This document shows, in pieces, positions 23,033-36,885 of a DNA stretch of 64,000 bases. A program made the position numbers and the translations under genes. Under the pieces are notes generated by a model. It saw only the letters and a program-made list of their open reading frames with translations. It was not told the DNA's origin and ran no database searches. Position 1 is the first letter of the stretch; the number at the start of each line of letters is the position of its first letter. The stretch covers positions 10,317,501 through 10,381,500 of the forward strand of contig CM018032.1 in assembly GCA_008638375.1 (NCBI GenBank), read 5' to 3'. This DNA is from Nyssa sinensis. Taxonomy: Eukaryota > Streptophyta > Magnoliopsida > Cornales > Nyssaceae.

Positions 23033-26000
23033 ATGGCTAATGCAACGGATTCTTTGCTCTACGAGACAAAAGACCGGGAAGAACAAGAAGAGGACCAGAC
23101 ATTCGAAGAGCTCGGACTGGACCCTCGCTTAATTCGTGCCCTAACGAAGAAAAACATTGAAAATCCCACTCCTATTCAGCGTGTCGCAATCCCACTGATC
23201 TTAGTTTGCTCTCACTTCTCTCTTTTTTCAGTTTGCATCCATCTCTGTTTAGTTGTCTAGAAAATGCAAGAAAAGAAAAAAGCAAAGAAGATTGAAGTTT
23301 TTTCTTTCTTTCTATGCCTACAGGAAGGTAAGGATGTGGTTGCACGAGCAAAGACTGGTTCTGGAAAAACATTCGCGTATCTCCTTCCCTTGCTCCAGAA
23401 GCTCTTCTCCAATTCTTCTTCCAAAAAGAGGCTTGCTCCAAACGCATTCATTTTCGTCCCGACACGAGAATTGTGCCAACAGGTCCATTTAATTCATACC
23501 CTGTTCACTTTTCCCGGACTTTTTGTTTTTGATCGATTACTTATATTTATTTCTAATATTGTACGTTATTAAATGTTTTCAGGTTTATTCCGAGGCATTA
23601 TCACTAATTGAGTTATGCAGAGTTCAAATGAAAGTCGTACAATTGACAAGTACCATGTCTGCTTCTGATTTGGTTAGTTCATTTCCCATTTTATGGATTG
23701 AGATATAATGCAGATTCTGTAATTGTGATTATCTTTGTTAAAATGTTTAATTCCAAATTTTGGTCGCAGAGAACGACATTAGCAGGACCGCCTGAAATTC
23801 TGGTTTCTACGCCCGCGTGCATACAGACATGCTTGTCAAAAGGCATCCTTCAACCAACATCAGTTCAGGATTCACTTTCTATTCTTGTTCTTGACGAGGT
23901 GCGAATTCATTCTATTAGACTATCAAGAATTTCAGATCTCAAGTTCTAATATAGTTCTTAACCATGATTTCATGTTTATGACCTGAACTCAAAATGACTG
24001 CTACCTTGAATGAAAAATTCCAATTATAGTAGAACGGGTTATAAATATGGTATAGTCTTTTTTGGATAACAGTATGATTACTCGTGCAATGTTTGGCACT
24101 ATAGAATTGGGGCCTTAGGAGCAGAATTGGTTGGAAGTGGTGGCAAGGTAACTCAATATTTGAACTAATCTGCCTCCAATTGCTCCAATACCAAGCACCC
24201 AAACATAGCTCCAGGAACATTAATTCCTTCGGTATTTGAATGACCTTTACTGATTTGAGGCTTACTCATTTTCTCTCTACCATCTCAAGTTTCCAAACGA
24301 GATTGCTTGATATGTGTTGTTATAGTTTTTTTTAAGAGATTGATGATTCATATTTGTCCTCAGGCAGATCTTCTTTTGTCATATGGATATGAAGATGATT
24401 TAAAAGCTCTTACTGCTCATGTTCCTAGAGGTTGTCAATGCCTTCTTATGTCTGCTACCTCAAGGTGAGTTATGTACACTTTGTCCTTTGCTCCTTGCCA
24501 CTTTTTTATTTTGCTTATTGATAATGGTTGAAAACACTTCATGAAATTTCAACTCTTGCCATTAGTTGCCTTCTGGGAAACTTCTAGATGTTGTTTCCTT
24601 GGATTCGTATATGGGTTTTTATTTTATTCTATCTTTTGCATGCCTTGGCAGATGTTGACGATCTAACTTATTCTAATCTTTTGCAATGGTATACAATCTT
24701 ATGGTAGCAAATACATATTTTAAAAAGAGAGATCAACATTTAACTACCTTTAAAGGAATATCAAATAGGGGTTAGATGGATTATTTCCTAACTAGAAAAC
24801 TAGATTGACTAATATGCATTGATTATATGGTTATTCTAGAATAGAATTTGACCACACAACATAGATTGAAAATTTGGCCACACAACATAGATGTATTTAT
24901 GAAGTGATGGAATCTCAAAGCAGAAAAAGTAGAATCATTTAAGAATAAGATGACATAAAAAGTTGCACGGAATTTAGAAGATGAAAGTAATATAATGTGA
25001 AACAAGATGGTCTAATGTATTAAAAGAATAACATAAGAGGTGCTTGGAGAATCAAAAGGAAAAGTACCGTTATCTATGAGAACTTGGTGGTGGAGTGAAT
25101 AGGTCCCAACTGTAGTAAAAACCGAAAAGAAGTGTTATAAAATTTGGTAAACAACTATAAATAAGGAAAGTTTCTAAGATATAAGTATACCTAGAAGGAA
25201 GTGAAAAGTAGTAATAGAAGCTTTGTATAAAGCATATGATGATTTAATATTTATATAGAAAACTAGGCCCAAAAGAGGGGGTGAAGAATACATACAAATT
25301 CTAAGTTAATAGAGAAGAAATTTAGATATATTTACCATGTTAAATGTATGAAAAATGAGGATATGAAGGTCTTGTGAAAGATAATGAAATTAAAGAAAAG
25401 TGAAAATTAATTTGAGAAGTTGTTGAATGAAAATCATATAAAAAGTTTAGATTTAGAAGAATATGGAAAGCATAGGGAGATTACAAAGGACAAATTTTTT
25501 TCACGGGTTTAGAGCATTTGAGGTTAAAGAAAAAACAATAAGAAAGATGAAAACAAAACGAGCTCTTGGTTTAAATGGTATTACTTTTCATGTTCAGAAG
25601 TGTTTAGAGATGATGGCTTGTATTGACTAATAAAATTGTTAATTAAAACTATATCAACTAAGAAAATGCTTATAAAGTGGCGAAAAGGTATTTTGCTACC
25701 TAAAGATAAAATAAAGGAGATATTTAAAGTTATATAAATTACAGTGCTATTAAATTAATGAGTCATATCATGAAATTTTGAGCGAGATTGATTGAGCAAC
25801 TACTAAGATTCGAGGTGATATAGGGCAATCCAATTGCACGAGACCGCTGCCACTGCGAGGTCTGGGAGGGTTAGATGTATGCAACGTTACCTTTATGTAT
25901 GGAGAGAATGTTTTCGCGACTTGAACCCAAGAAATGTAAGTCATAATGGAGCAACCTTACTGTTGCAATTCAAGACGATAGTTTTTTGATAATTAATTTG

Positions 26001-29000
26001 GATTTATGCCAAAGAGGTCCCAAAATAGAAGTCACCTACTTACTAAGAAATTAATGGAAAAGTACAAAGAGAAGAAGTATTTTCATATGGTTTTTTTTAT
26101 AGATTTGGAGAAAGTTTATGATAGGGTCCTAGAAATATAAAATGGAGGACTTTGGAAAAGAAAGAATTCACAAATTGGTATATTGATATGACAAAGGAAA
26201 TGTGTGATGGAGCTATAACAACAGTTCGAATACTTGCAGAAGAAACAAGTGAATCCCTAATTACCGCGGGCTTGCACCAGGGGTCAACATTAAGCTCACA
26301 TTTTTGTAAGACACCTTTAGGATGAGGTTTTATGGTGTGTGTTATTTCTTGATGATATTATTTTAATAGATAAAACTAAATTATAAACTTGAAGAAAAGC
26401 TCTAGAATATAAAGGGTTTAAGATAAGTAGGATTGAAATTGAATATATAGAATGTAACTCTTATAAAACTGGGAGTAGAAATGAGGCTGTAGTAAGTTTG
26501 AAGGTTAAGAGATACCAAAGAGTAAGAAATTTTGTTACTCAGGTCAATTATTTATAAGGAGTGAGAGATTGGAGATGATGTTGCTTATAAAATTAATGTA
26601 GGATGCTTAATTGGAAGGGTGCCTCGGGTGTATTGTGTGATCAGATATACCCATAAAGTTAAAAGAGAAATTTTATAAAATAGTTATTAGACCAACTATG
26701 CTCTATGAGACAGAATGTTAGGCGGTTAAGAAACAATATGTTCATAAAATAAGTATAGCTGAAAGGAGGATCTTGAAGTGCATGTGAAAAGACAAGAAAT
26801 GATAAAATTAGAAACAAACATATTTGTAAGATGGTGGAAGTAGCTTCTACTGGAGGTAAGATGTGAGAAAAGCGCTTAAGATAGTTTGACCATAAAATGA
26901 AGACACATATAACTGCTCCTAAGAGAAAGAGTAATATGATACATTGAGGGTAATGCTTGGAGAAGTAGAAGATCAAAATTAACACTAGTTGAGGTATTAA
27001 GGAAAGACATGGTAACTTGTGGTGAAATTGAATTTATTGCTTTATAAAAAACATAATGACAAAACAAAATTTATGTAGTCGACCCCAAAATAGTTGGAAT
27101 AAATGTTTTGTTGAGTTGAGATGAATTCCCTAAGATTCATTTCACTTATTTTAATCACCTTTTTATTTCTTCTAAGATTTAATGCATGTTTGGAAGAAAA
27201 TGAAATTCATATGGATTCAAGTTTAATTCATAAGTTGCTTCTGAATTAGAGTTACACTTTGGAAATTTTTTCGTCGAGCATGAAAGGTTAATCCATATTG
27301 ATTTATGTTGCCATTGTAACTTTTTGCAGCGCTGATGTTGAAAAGCTCAAAAATCTTATCCTACATAATCCCTACATCTTAACATTGCCAGAAGTGGGAG
27401 ATGTTAAGGATGAGATTATCCCCAAAAATGTTCAGCAATTTTGGGTAAGTATCAATATGTCCTTAGTTCTAAATTATCGAGGCAATTGGACATAACCAGA
27501 TGGTTTGATCTAGTTTTAGAACTCTATCAAGCTTCCACAATATTTTCTGTAATGAAAAATGATTCGATTTTCTCACTCGTATAATGAGAGGGCACTGGCA
27601 TGTATGTATGCATGCTCATCAAGGCCATGAAATTTTTTCTTTTCATAGAATAAATTTTTTTAATGCTTTCTTTCGTTAAATTACCATGCTAGACTCCTTA
27701 CATTAAAATCTGGCGTGTTTGTGTTTGTTTCATTGCATCTCCTTATTATTAGCTTTGAAATTTTGATAGATTTATAAATTGAAGTATTTGAATAACCTAT
27801 ACTAGTTTAATGTTTTAAAGATTTGGTGGGTGGGATCTAGAGACTTGAGAGGACTTCATTGACTTACTCTGGCGATTACTCTCTATCCTTCGAGTCTTTG
27901 TGAACTTAACCTTGCCTAAAAATCAGCCCCCACCCTGCACCCCTGCCCAGGTCCTCCATTTCTTCCCTTTTCTGCTTTTGCAAAGTATTAGAATCTGGGA
28001 CAGACTCCAGAATATTCGGATGCATGTGCTTTGTTTACATTCCATCCCTTGCACAGGAAAAAATGAGCCCTACATCAACATCCCGTGTGTTTTCATGAGT
28101 GAGCTCGACCCTCATCTCATCAGGGCTTTCTTTTAGAAGTTTTGGCCTAACACAGATTTTGCTTGTTTTGCCCAATGTTTCTCCTTCTGAATATGATTAT
28201 TAGTAAATGACATTTCGATGTGCTTCGAACAACCTCTTGTCCTTTTCTCCAAAAGCCAGGTCGTGTGAATGCATGTGCCTAGAGAATATCAGAATTCGTA
28301 ACATATTGAATTATATGTTATTCTTGTTATATTTCTAGCCTAAAAATCTGTCATTTCCAAACACAATTGACATTCTTGTGAGCTCCAGTTTGTCAGAACC
28401 TGCCAGCTTAAACAGGGTCAAAAGATGAATAGAATAACCATGTCACCAGTTTGAAACCAATGTTGAAAGTGAGGCATAACCTTCTGCACCGCCATTGAAG
28501 TCTAAAGTTAGAAATGCTTCCAGACAATTAACATGGATTTCCAGTCATATATATTTGTCCTTCAGAATGGCGAGACGAGATATATGAAGCCCATCCCAAA
28601 TAATTGGGATAAGGCTTTGTTGAGTCGAGTATATATATATATATATACATATACATTTGTCCTTCAAAAATTTGTAATTATTTCTCCTTTTTCATTTTTG
28701 AGTTATAAGAATATCCAGGCAGTCATCATTTAAGGTGAATTCTGTCAATTTTGTTTTCTGCATCAAATAACAATTTGTCTTCTTGTGGGGGTCTCCTTTG
28801 TAGTTACGGACATTGAATATCCTGCAATTGCTACGTTTTCATTATTGAATATCTTGGATTTATCTTATCCTAATTAGTGCTTCATATTTAAGTGTTTAAT
28901 TACTTCTTCATTATGTTCTTCCGTATTATTATTTGTTCAGATTTCATGCGGTGCTCGTGATAAGCTTGTTCACATCCTTGCTCTCTTGAAGTTGGAGCTG

Positions 29001-29147
29001 GTTCAGAAAAGAGTGTTGATATTTACTAATACAATTGACATGGGTTTTAGACTGAAACTGTTCTTTGAACAGGTATTTTGACTTTGTCTTATGCATCTTT
29101 GGAATTCTGTTACACTTTTTCTCTTCCCCCCCCCTTCTCTCTCTCTT

Positions 29148-29181
<34 letters not shown>

Positions 29182-32100
29182 TGTTATAGATTGTAGGTTA
29201 TTAACTGATGCCATAATATTAATGTGTTATGGTTTGTTTAATATTCCTTGTTTCAGTTTCATTATTTAGAAATAAGAAAGGTTTCTTTCTTTTGTTCTGG
29301 AGTGAGAACAACACAATTTTAAATCTGTGGATCGTGCTGTTGTATTTGGAGTGTGGGGTTAACAGGTGGTCTCTAAGTTATCTAGGCTTTCCTTTGGGAG
29401 GCACCCCAAGAGCTCCTCCTTTTCAGGAGCAGGTGGTTGAGGAGGAGTCCAAGAGGCTTGATAACAGGACTAAAGTTATCCAGGATTTTCTTGTCAACAC
29501 TCCCTTGTATATTCCTATTGAAATTAAGTTTTGTTCAGCCCTTAAGTTGAATGGAATTTCTTCTTATAAAAAAAAGTAAAAAATGAAATTTCACCAAGCC
29601 ATATCAAACTTCTAGAAATTTGAAAGATGCTGTCCTCTCTTGAGAATTAAATGGTTATTTATTTTTTCTTTGAAAATACGGTCATTTTGTTTGTAATCCA
29701 CTATGTACAAATACAAAAATTTCTATATAATCCTGGGCTGAGTGAAGTCTGTTTCTAATCGTTGTTATATTTGACCTGACTTGTATAAGCATACATTGAT
29801 GGTTGAACTCTAAACTTTATTAAGTATTAATTGCATATTATCAACTTCAATTTCACTGCAAACTAGCTTGCAAATTCTTCATCCCTTTTCTTTCTTCATG
29901 ATGAGTTTTGGTTATTTATTTGTCGCAGTTTGGAATCAAGTCTGCTGTTTTAAATGCTGAGTTGCCACAGAATTCTCGTCTGCATATCCTTGAGGTATGC
30001 TATTTAAGTGCTATAATCTTTGTGCACTCAAAATTTGATTAAGAATAACTTTTTTGCAATGATTTTGGTTTTATGTTCTGGTTTTTACTGACAGAATTAG
30101 ATGTTAGTTCTTATTCCTTCCATTTTTCTGGTTTTCATCAGGAATTCAATGCTGGGCTTTTTGATTATTTGATTGCAACTGATGACAGCCATTCGAAAGA
30201 GAAGGAACAAGGTGATGGGGATAGCCATGTTGAGAGAAGAAAAGGTAGAAAGCATGCCAAGAAAAAGTTGGACTCTGAATTTGGAGTTGTGAGAGGAATT
30301 GACTTCAAAAATGTGCACACGGTATGCAAATGATTTGGGAGCATATCCTCCTTAGTGTAATGTTACACTACTTTAATGCTTGTAATCCGTAATTTGAACT
30401 GCACTTGGTAACCATATGGGATTAGGTAGTCACGAGCTTAATTATCAATTAAATCTCAAAGACAATTTAGCAGTGGTTCTTAATTCTTGGCTTATTTCTT
30501 ATATATTTATTTTTGAAAATTTTAGTCTTTTGGTCTTTAGTAATATGAAACAAGGATGAACATTATTGGAGATCCGAGAAGTTTTCTGGCTTCAGGGAAG
30601 ATGTCTTCTAAAAATTTATAGTTATATTCTGGATTAAAAGATGTCATATTTTCTAGTTGACTATTATAATGATGTCTCTCTTCTAAATCATGAAAATGCA
30701 TCTGGAGGTTTCTTGAAATCCTACCATATAAGAAGTCCATTTTGGGTGATTGTTGATGTTCTTCAAATGGTTGGAGCAGACATTCTTATTTTGCATGTGC
30801 TGTAGTTACTACACCATCAGTGTGACAAACTTTGATGGCCTTTTAAAGAAGTCACACATTTTTTGCATACCTAAGAGCTTGGTAGTGTGGGAGAGAGAGA
30901 TAGTTGGGAAGTGGTTCTTGAAATAGTGACAAAGTTGTATAACAGCTAGGATTCCCAAGATGATGTGGAGGGTGAAAGTTGAGGCCATCTAAAGAATGAG
31001 AGAGAATAGGGTAGAGTTCTGGCTTGGGAAACACGAAGTCCATACAAGTGTACCTCCCAAAAGACATATGATAAGTGCATATGGGTTGAGTGACAATCAC
31101 ACTGGTGACTCCACTTATTCAAGAGGATGCTATTATGATCTCTACCAAGGTGTACTGGAGTAGCGTGAGCCAAACCTCCAAGAGCTCCTAATGGATTGCC
31201 TCCTGCCTTGGGCAATCAGTGATAAGCATAGGATACAAGTCAAGGTAAATGTAAGTTAGGTTAGGGAAAAACAGTGACTCAACCCAAGAAACTATAGCTT
31301 GCAGGGAAATGACTTGACTCAATTAGAGGAGCTATTCTAGGGGTTACCTTGCCAAAGTGTCCTAGTCCAAAATTAAGGCATAGCGTATGCTGATCAATAC
31401 AAGAGATCTAGGAAATGTGAGCTAGATTGAGGAACCTGAGATAGGCTCCACTTAAGGAGGCATAGGCCGAAGAGAGATTACTTCAATTTACTAGTAGTAA
31501 ATCTCAAGATGACCTCAAAAATAATCCTTGTCTATGTTTGGAGTTAAGACATGATGTACGTTAACTCACTCAAGGAATCAACATGATTACCTAAATAATA
31601 GGACACAGATCACCATAAGTAGTCCATGTGTTAATAAGTGATTAGTTAACGTATAATCCATCTGGTACAATAGTTCATCTCATAACCAATGAGAGTTTAA
31701 TACATGGCCGAGATGGCTTGCAGTAAGCCAAGTATCCACAGTAGCTTTGTCTAAAACTTGAGAGTTAGTGTAAGAGTGTTCACTATTAGTATAGTTTAAT
31801 ATTTGTTTTTAGTTTTTTTGATCAGTTAGTCTTGAATCTTTTTAAAATTTTTACTGAAATTTTCGTCACATGTTATCATTTTTATTGGCATCTCTTCCCC
31901 TCTAAATCATTGTGGTTTGGAGTGATTTCTCATGGGTTCTATCTGTCTTGTTTTGTCATTGCGAAGTTTATCTTGTTAGTTGAGAGATTATGAAGTTCTG
32001 GTTTTGGTCTGAATGGTTTGCTTGTAATGAGAACATTTTGTTCGTTTGCCTTATAACTGCTGCCTTTAATTGATTTTCTATTTAACAATTCCTGCAGTTC

Positions 32101-35100
32101 TTTTCAACAGGTGATAAACTTTGATATGCCTCAAAGTGCTGCAGGATATGTACATCGAATTGGACGAACTGGAAGAGCATATAAAACTGGTGCATCTGTC
32201 TCTCTTGTAAGTTTTTGAAGAGGAATTTGAGACTAGTTTTGCTTAGGGAACAACAATCTAGCAAAATGGCCTTTTGTCCTCTACACATACTCTCAAAGAT
32301 TGTATACTGAATACTTGATGATAGATTTAACATTGAATCCTTTGATATTATCATGTATATGTTTATCGAATTGCAATAGATGTTGGAGAATTTCTGGTTT
32401 TGAGAGTATTGAGGTCCTAATATTATGATGCATAAATTTATTTTATGATTTGTCATTTTGATTCTTTTTCCTTTCTTGGGAAAGCATGTGAAGTCTCCAG
32501 GCATAGGGTAGTGTAGATGATGATAATGATGTCAATAGGACCAAAATGTTGTCATTGAATATGGCTTTCCTGGCTTATTGGCATTTCATTACCTTTTCTA
32601 TTAACAGGTTTCTCCAGATGAGATGGAAATTTTTGAAGAAATTAGATCCATTTTGGGGGAAAATGAAAACAAGGATTCGAATTTTATCGCTCCCTTTCCC
32701 TTACTAACAAAGAATGCAGTGGAGTCTTTACGATATAGAGCTGAGGTAAATGTTCTGTTATTCCCTCTAAACCACGGGAATTTTTTTGATATGTGATTAA
32801 TTCTGTGATTGATGATGGTGCTTTATTTACCTTTTTGTCTTTGGAGATGTACTTATGTGAAATTGTAATTTTCCACTTTTGACATATTGATAAATTAGTG
32901 GCTGAAAGTTCACGCTTCAGCAGCATACATTAGTAAGAGAGTCCCGTGTATGTTTACAAAGATCAAAGATGAGGAAGTTTTTCCTTATATTTTAGAGGGA
33001 TTTAGTAATAGGTCCCCCATAAAGTGCTTAATTAGTACAAGGTCTAACCCAAAACATTTTAACTAAAAAAGTCCCCAAGTAATATGTTGACAACAATGCC
33101 CCTTCATGTCAAAACATAGTGAAACACTCGTGTCCTTCCTATGCTCAGGCCATTGCTACGTCATCGTTTTTTATTTTTGAAATTTCGAAATTAAATAACT
33201 TGCAATATATAAATCCGTTTTATAAAAATTATATATTTGGACTATAAAAAATCGAGATCTATCAAACAAGATCCATATTGCATACAAAATCTTGTAAAAA
33301 AAAATTATTCATTTTTAAACAGAGAAATTTTATTCTGCACATCATTGTCCGAAAATTTGTATGTCCATTTTAAACAAAGGAAAATCTTTTCTTTTTGGTG
33401 AAGTATAATTGTATTAAAGAAACACAAACTGTACACAGGGCCATGCCTAAGATCAAAAGAGCAAACAAGGTAAAAACAATGGAAGGATGCACAATAAAAA
33501 AATTCCTAACAAATAGCAACACAAATTTCTCTATCCGAAATTTCTTTGTTGGCAAAAAAAAATCCAAATTACATGTATATATCGTAGCAACACCACCACA
33601 CATGCCTGCAATATTGCTATAATGGAACACAAATACACACCAACTTCAAATATAATCAATTGGTTGCGAAATTTTGATGAAGAGATGAATTAGTGGATAC
33701 GTTCAAATAGGAAAGATTGGTATCGGTTTTGGTTCCTTTATTTTCCTTGTAAATCAGTAACCAAACAACAAAAATTAAATTTTTATTATGGTTTACACCT
33801 CCATTCAAGTAATCTAAAGTAGGATATAAAGATTCAAAGACAATAAAGGTTTGCAATGAACAAGGATCAAAATATCGTTTTGATGTATGGTTTCGGTTTG
33901 TCCAGAAACAAAAACGTTTCGGAAACATAATGGAAACGGAGAAAAAGTTGGAAACATGTGGAAACATAACTTAAAATTTATTTATTTATTGGATATTTGA
34001 GCATGTTTAAGGCATATACATCATATTCATGATAAATGACACTAATTCATGATAAATGACGTAATAGATATATACTATGTAATATCCACGAATTAGATAA
34101 TTTGACACAAGTTACATATAAAATAAAAAGTAAAACAAATAGCGATTTAAACTTATTATAATTAGTAATTTAGTATTAAAATAGTTGTTTCTCTACACTT
34201 TATTTCTCTTACTACTTTTCTATTATTTTAGGAAAAATAATAGAAATATTTTCTTGTAATTTTGAGTCTTAATCCTTAAAAAATAAATAAATATTATTTT
34301 TTCCTAACTTCTAGAATTCTTGTTGATACAAAAGAAATGTTTCCTCTGATTCGGTATGTTTCCACTAGTTTCGGTATGTTTCTACTTCCATGGAAACATG
34401 TGAATTTCGATATTCCACTAGTGTTTCGTTTCGGTTCCCTGGGAAACGGAAACGTTTCGGCCGTTTCGATGGAAAAGAAACGAAATTTTGATCCTTGGCA
34501 ATAAAGTTATTCTTGAATAAACTTAAGAATCTTTGTTTAACTATATATTATTATTAGTTTTTTGCTCTTCTTGATTTCAAAAGAATCCGAAACAGTTCTC
34601 TTTAGCTGCCCAACATGGCGAAAGAACTCACTTTGTTTTTCCTTTTTGAATTATTGTTGAGGGCATGTTTGGGTAGACGACAGAAACAAAATAATTTGAG
34701 TATATTTACATGTGAAATCAAGAAAGAAAGAGAACTTAAAGGCCATTTGGCCAAGGCTTAAATCCCATCAGCAAACCAGAGAAAATCAAGCCTAGCAAGT
34801 AGCAATGATTATTTCTCAAAGAAAAAAAGAAAAAGAAAAAGAGATTTTCCTTTCTTCCTATTTTGAAATCAAAGGTATCAGACTAATTAGCATTATATTT
34901 CAACAAGTTTGAGCTTATGTTTTGTCTTTTTCCCCTACATTCCTTCAATTTCATTCTTTATAATGCATATATAAAGAATTACTTATCAAAAAAAAAAAAT
35001 TTATAATGATGTTAATATTTTGCTGTCACTGCAATTTTCCGTAATTTCCCATTCATAATTATGGATTTGTGCCTTCGGCTGTTGTTGTGGGGCATTAAGA

Positions 35101-36838
35101 CCCAGCCCCAAAGAAACTGATTAGTAGCTATTGGTGATCATGTGCATAAATGGAAGTCCTTCCCCAGGACTTCCAATCAATGTAAGGTCTGGCAAGGATT
35201 TTCTTTCTCCTGATTTTATTGTTATCCTCTTCTTGCCCCTCTTATGTGATTTTATAGTACTTTGTTGAGTATAAAATTTTAAATTTTTGCATGGACAATC
35301 GCTTTTGTTTCTAGAAACTAATGAGATGACCTCCACAGGATGTTGCAAGGAGTGTTACGAAAATAGCTGTGAGAGAATCACGGGCTCAGGATCTGAGAAA
35401 CGAAATTCTCAACTCTGAAAAGTGAGTGATTTTCTCTGGAACTTTTCTCTAGATATGTGGTCGTTTTTTTTTTCCTCTCAATTATCTCTGTCTATATTAC
35501 ATGGGAGTAAAAGTATATTCAATCATATTTATTAGGCTTCAATTGGATGGATGAATTTGAGATTAAGGGAATTGTGGTAGAAATATATGAGAGGGTGGTT
35601 GGCTATTTAGAGTGGATTGAGGGACTCAAGGAGGAGGATAGAATAGGGGACAAAGATGTAATGAAGATATATTTTATTAGCTTGAGTGGTATCTGCTACA
35701 CTCCAAAAGTGGAGGTGCAGAGTTCAAGTCTTGGTTAGGACATGGGTGTGTGTATTACCTGTCAAAAAAAAAAAAAATTGTTAGGATCCACATGCAATTA
35801 GAATCCTTCTTTGCTTGGATTTCAAATAACTTCATTCACTTTTTATTTCTTAAAAACACATAGACTCTCAAACCTATCTAATCATCTTATTGAAATCAAA
35901 GTTTAAGCTGTCAAATCTAAATTATCTTAAGGTACACTCATTTCAAATCCCTCCATCTAAATAGAGCCATAAGGTTTTTTATATAGCATATCACCATCAT
36001 CTACTCGAGCTTAGTACCAATTCTAAGTTACTTTCCAATTACATATGGTTTGTATCACTTACGTACCACATAAAATAGGGGTGTTTTATTTGTGAAGGGT
36101 GGTTACATGAGTTGAATCTCATGTTAGCTTATGGGCTAGTCAAATCTATGTTGGCTTGAATGCTTGACAAAACCAAATTATTCTAGTTCTAGTGACACAT
36201 TTTACAATTGGTCTCATTGTTGAACTCTGATCTCTCCTGCTACTTTGCTAACTGTGATTTTGTTCAGGTTGAAGGCTCATTTTCAAGATAATCCCAAGGA
36301 CTTAGGTAATGGAATTTTTTTTAGTTGGAGCTTTTTTTTAAGGTTAATTTGTAGAATTATTACTTGTTTCATTTAAAGAACTTTTTTCCCTGCTAAATAT
36401 TTCATTTTAAGATTGAAGATTTAGAAGTTGAGCTTGTTTTGGACAGATCTTTTGAAACATGACAAGGCCCTGAGCAAGAAGGCTCCTGCTCCTCACCTAC
36501 GCGATGTGCCCGAGTATCTATTGGACCCAACAACACAGGAAGCAAGCAAGATTGTCAAGCTTGCTAGAGCAGCAATGGGGAACACTAACTCGGCTCGCCG
36601 CAAAGGATTGAAGGGAAAACTCAGAAAAAATAGGGATCCTCTCAAGACTTTCTCTGCTGAGGTATGGGTACTTGTTATCCTAATTTTGTCTGACCCATTC
36701 TTTCTTTTTTTTCCTAGAAATATCTTCTGGGGGATGCTGTCTTCAAAATAAAATATCCATTACCATGAAATTGATAAAAACTAAATTGAAAATTTCTTTT
36801 GTTTGGGAAATTATTACATGAGCAGCGTGACAAAGCTA

Positions 36839-36885
<47 letters not shown>

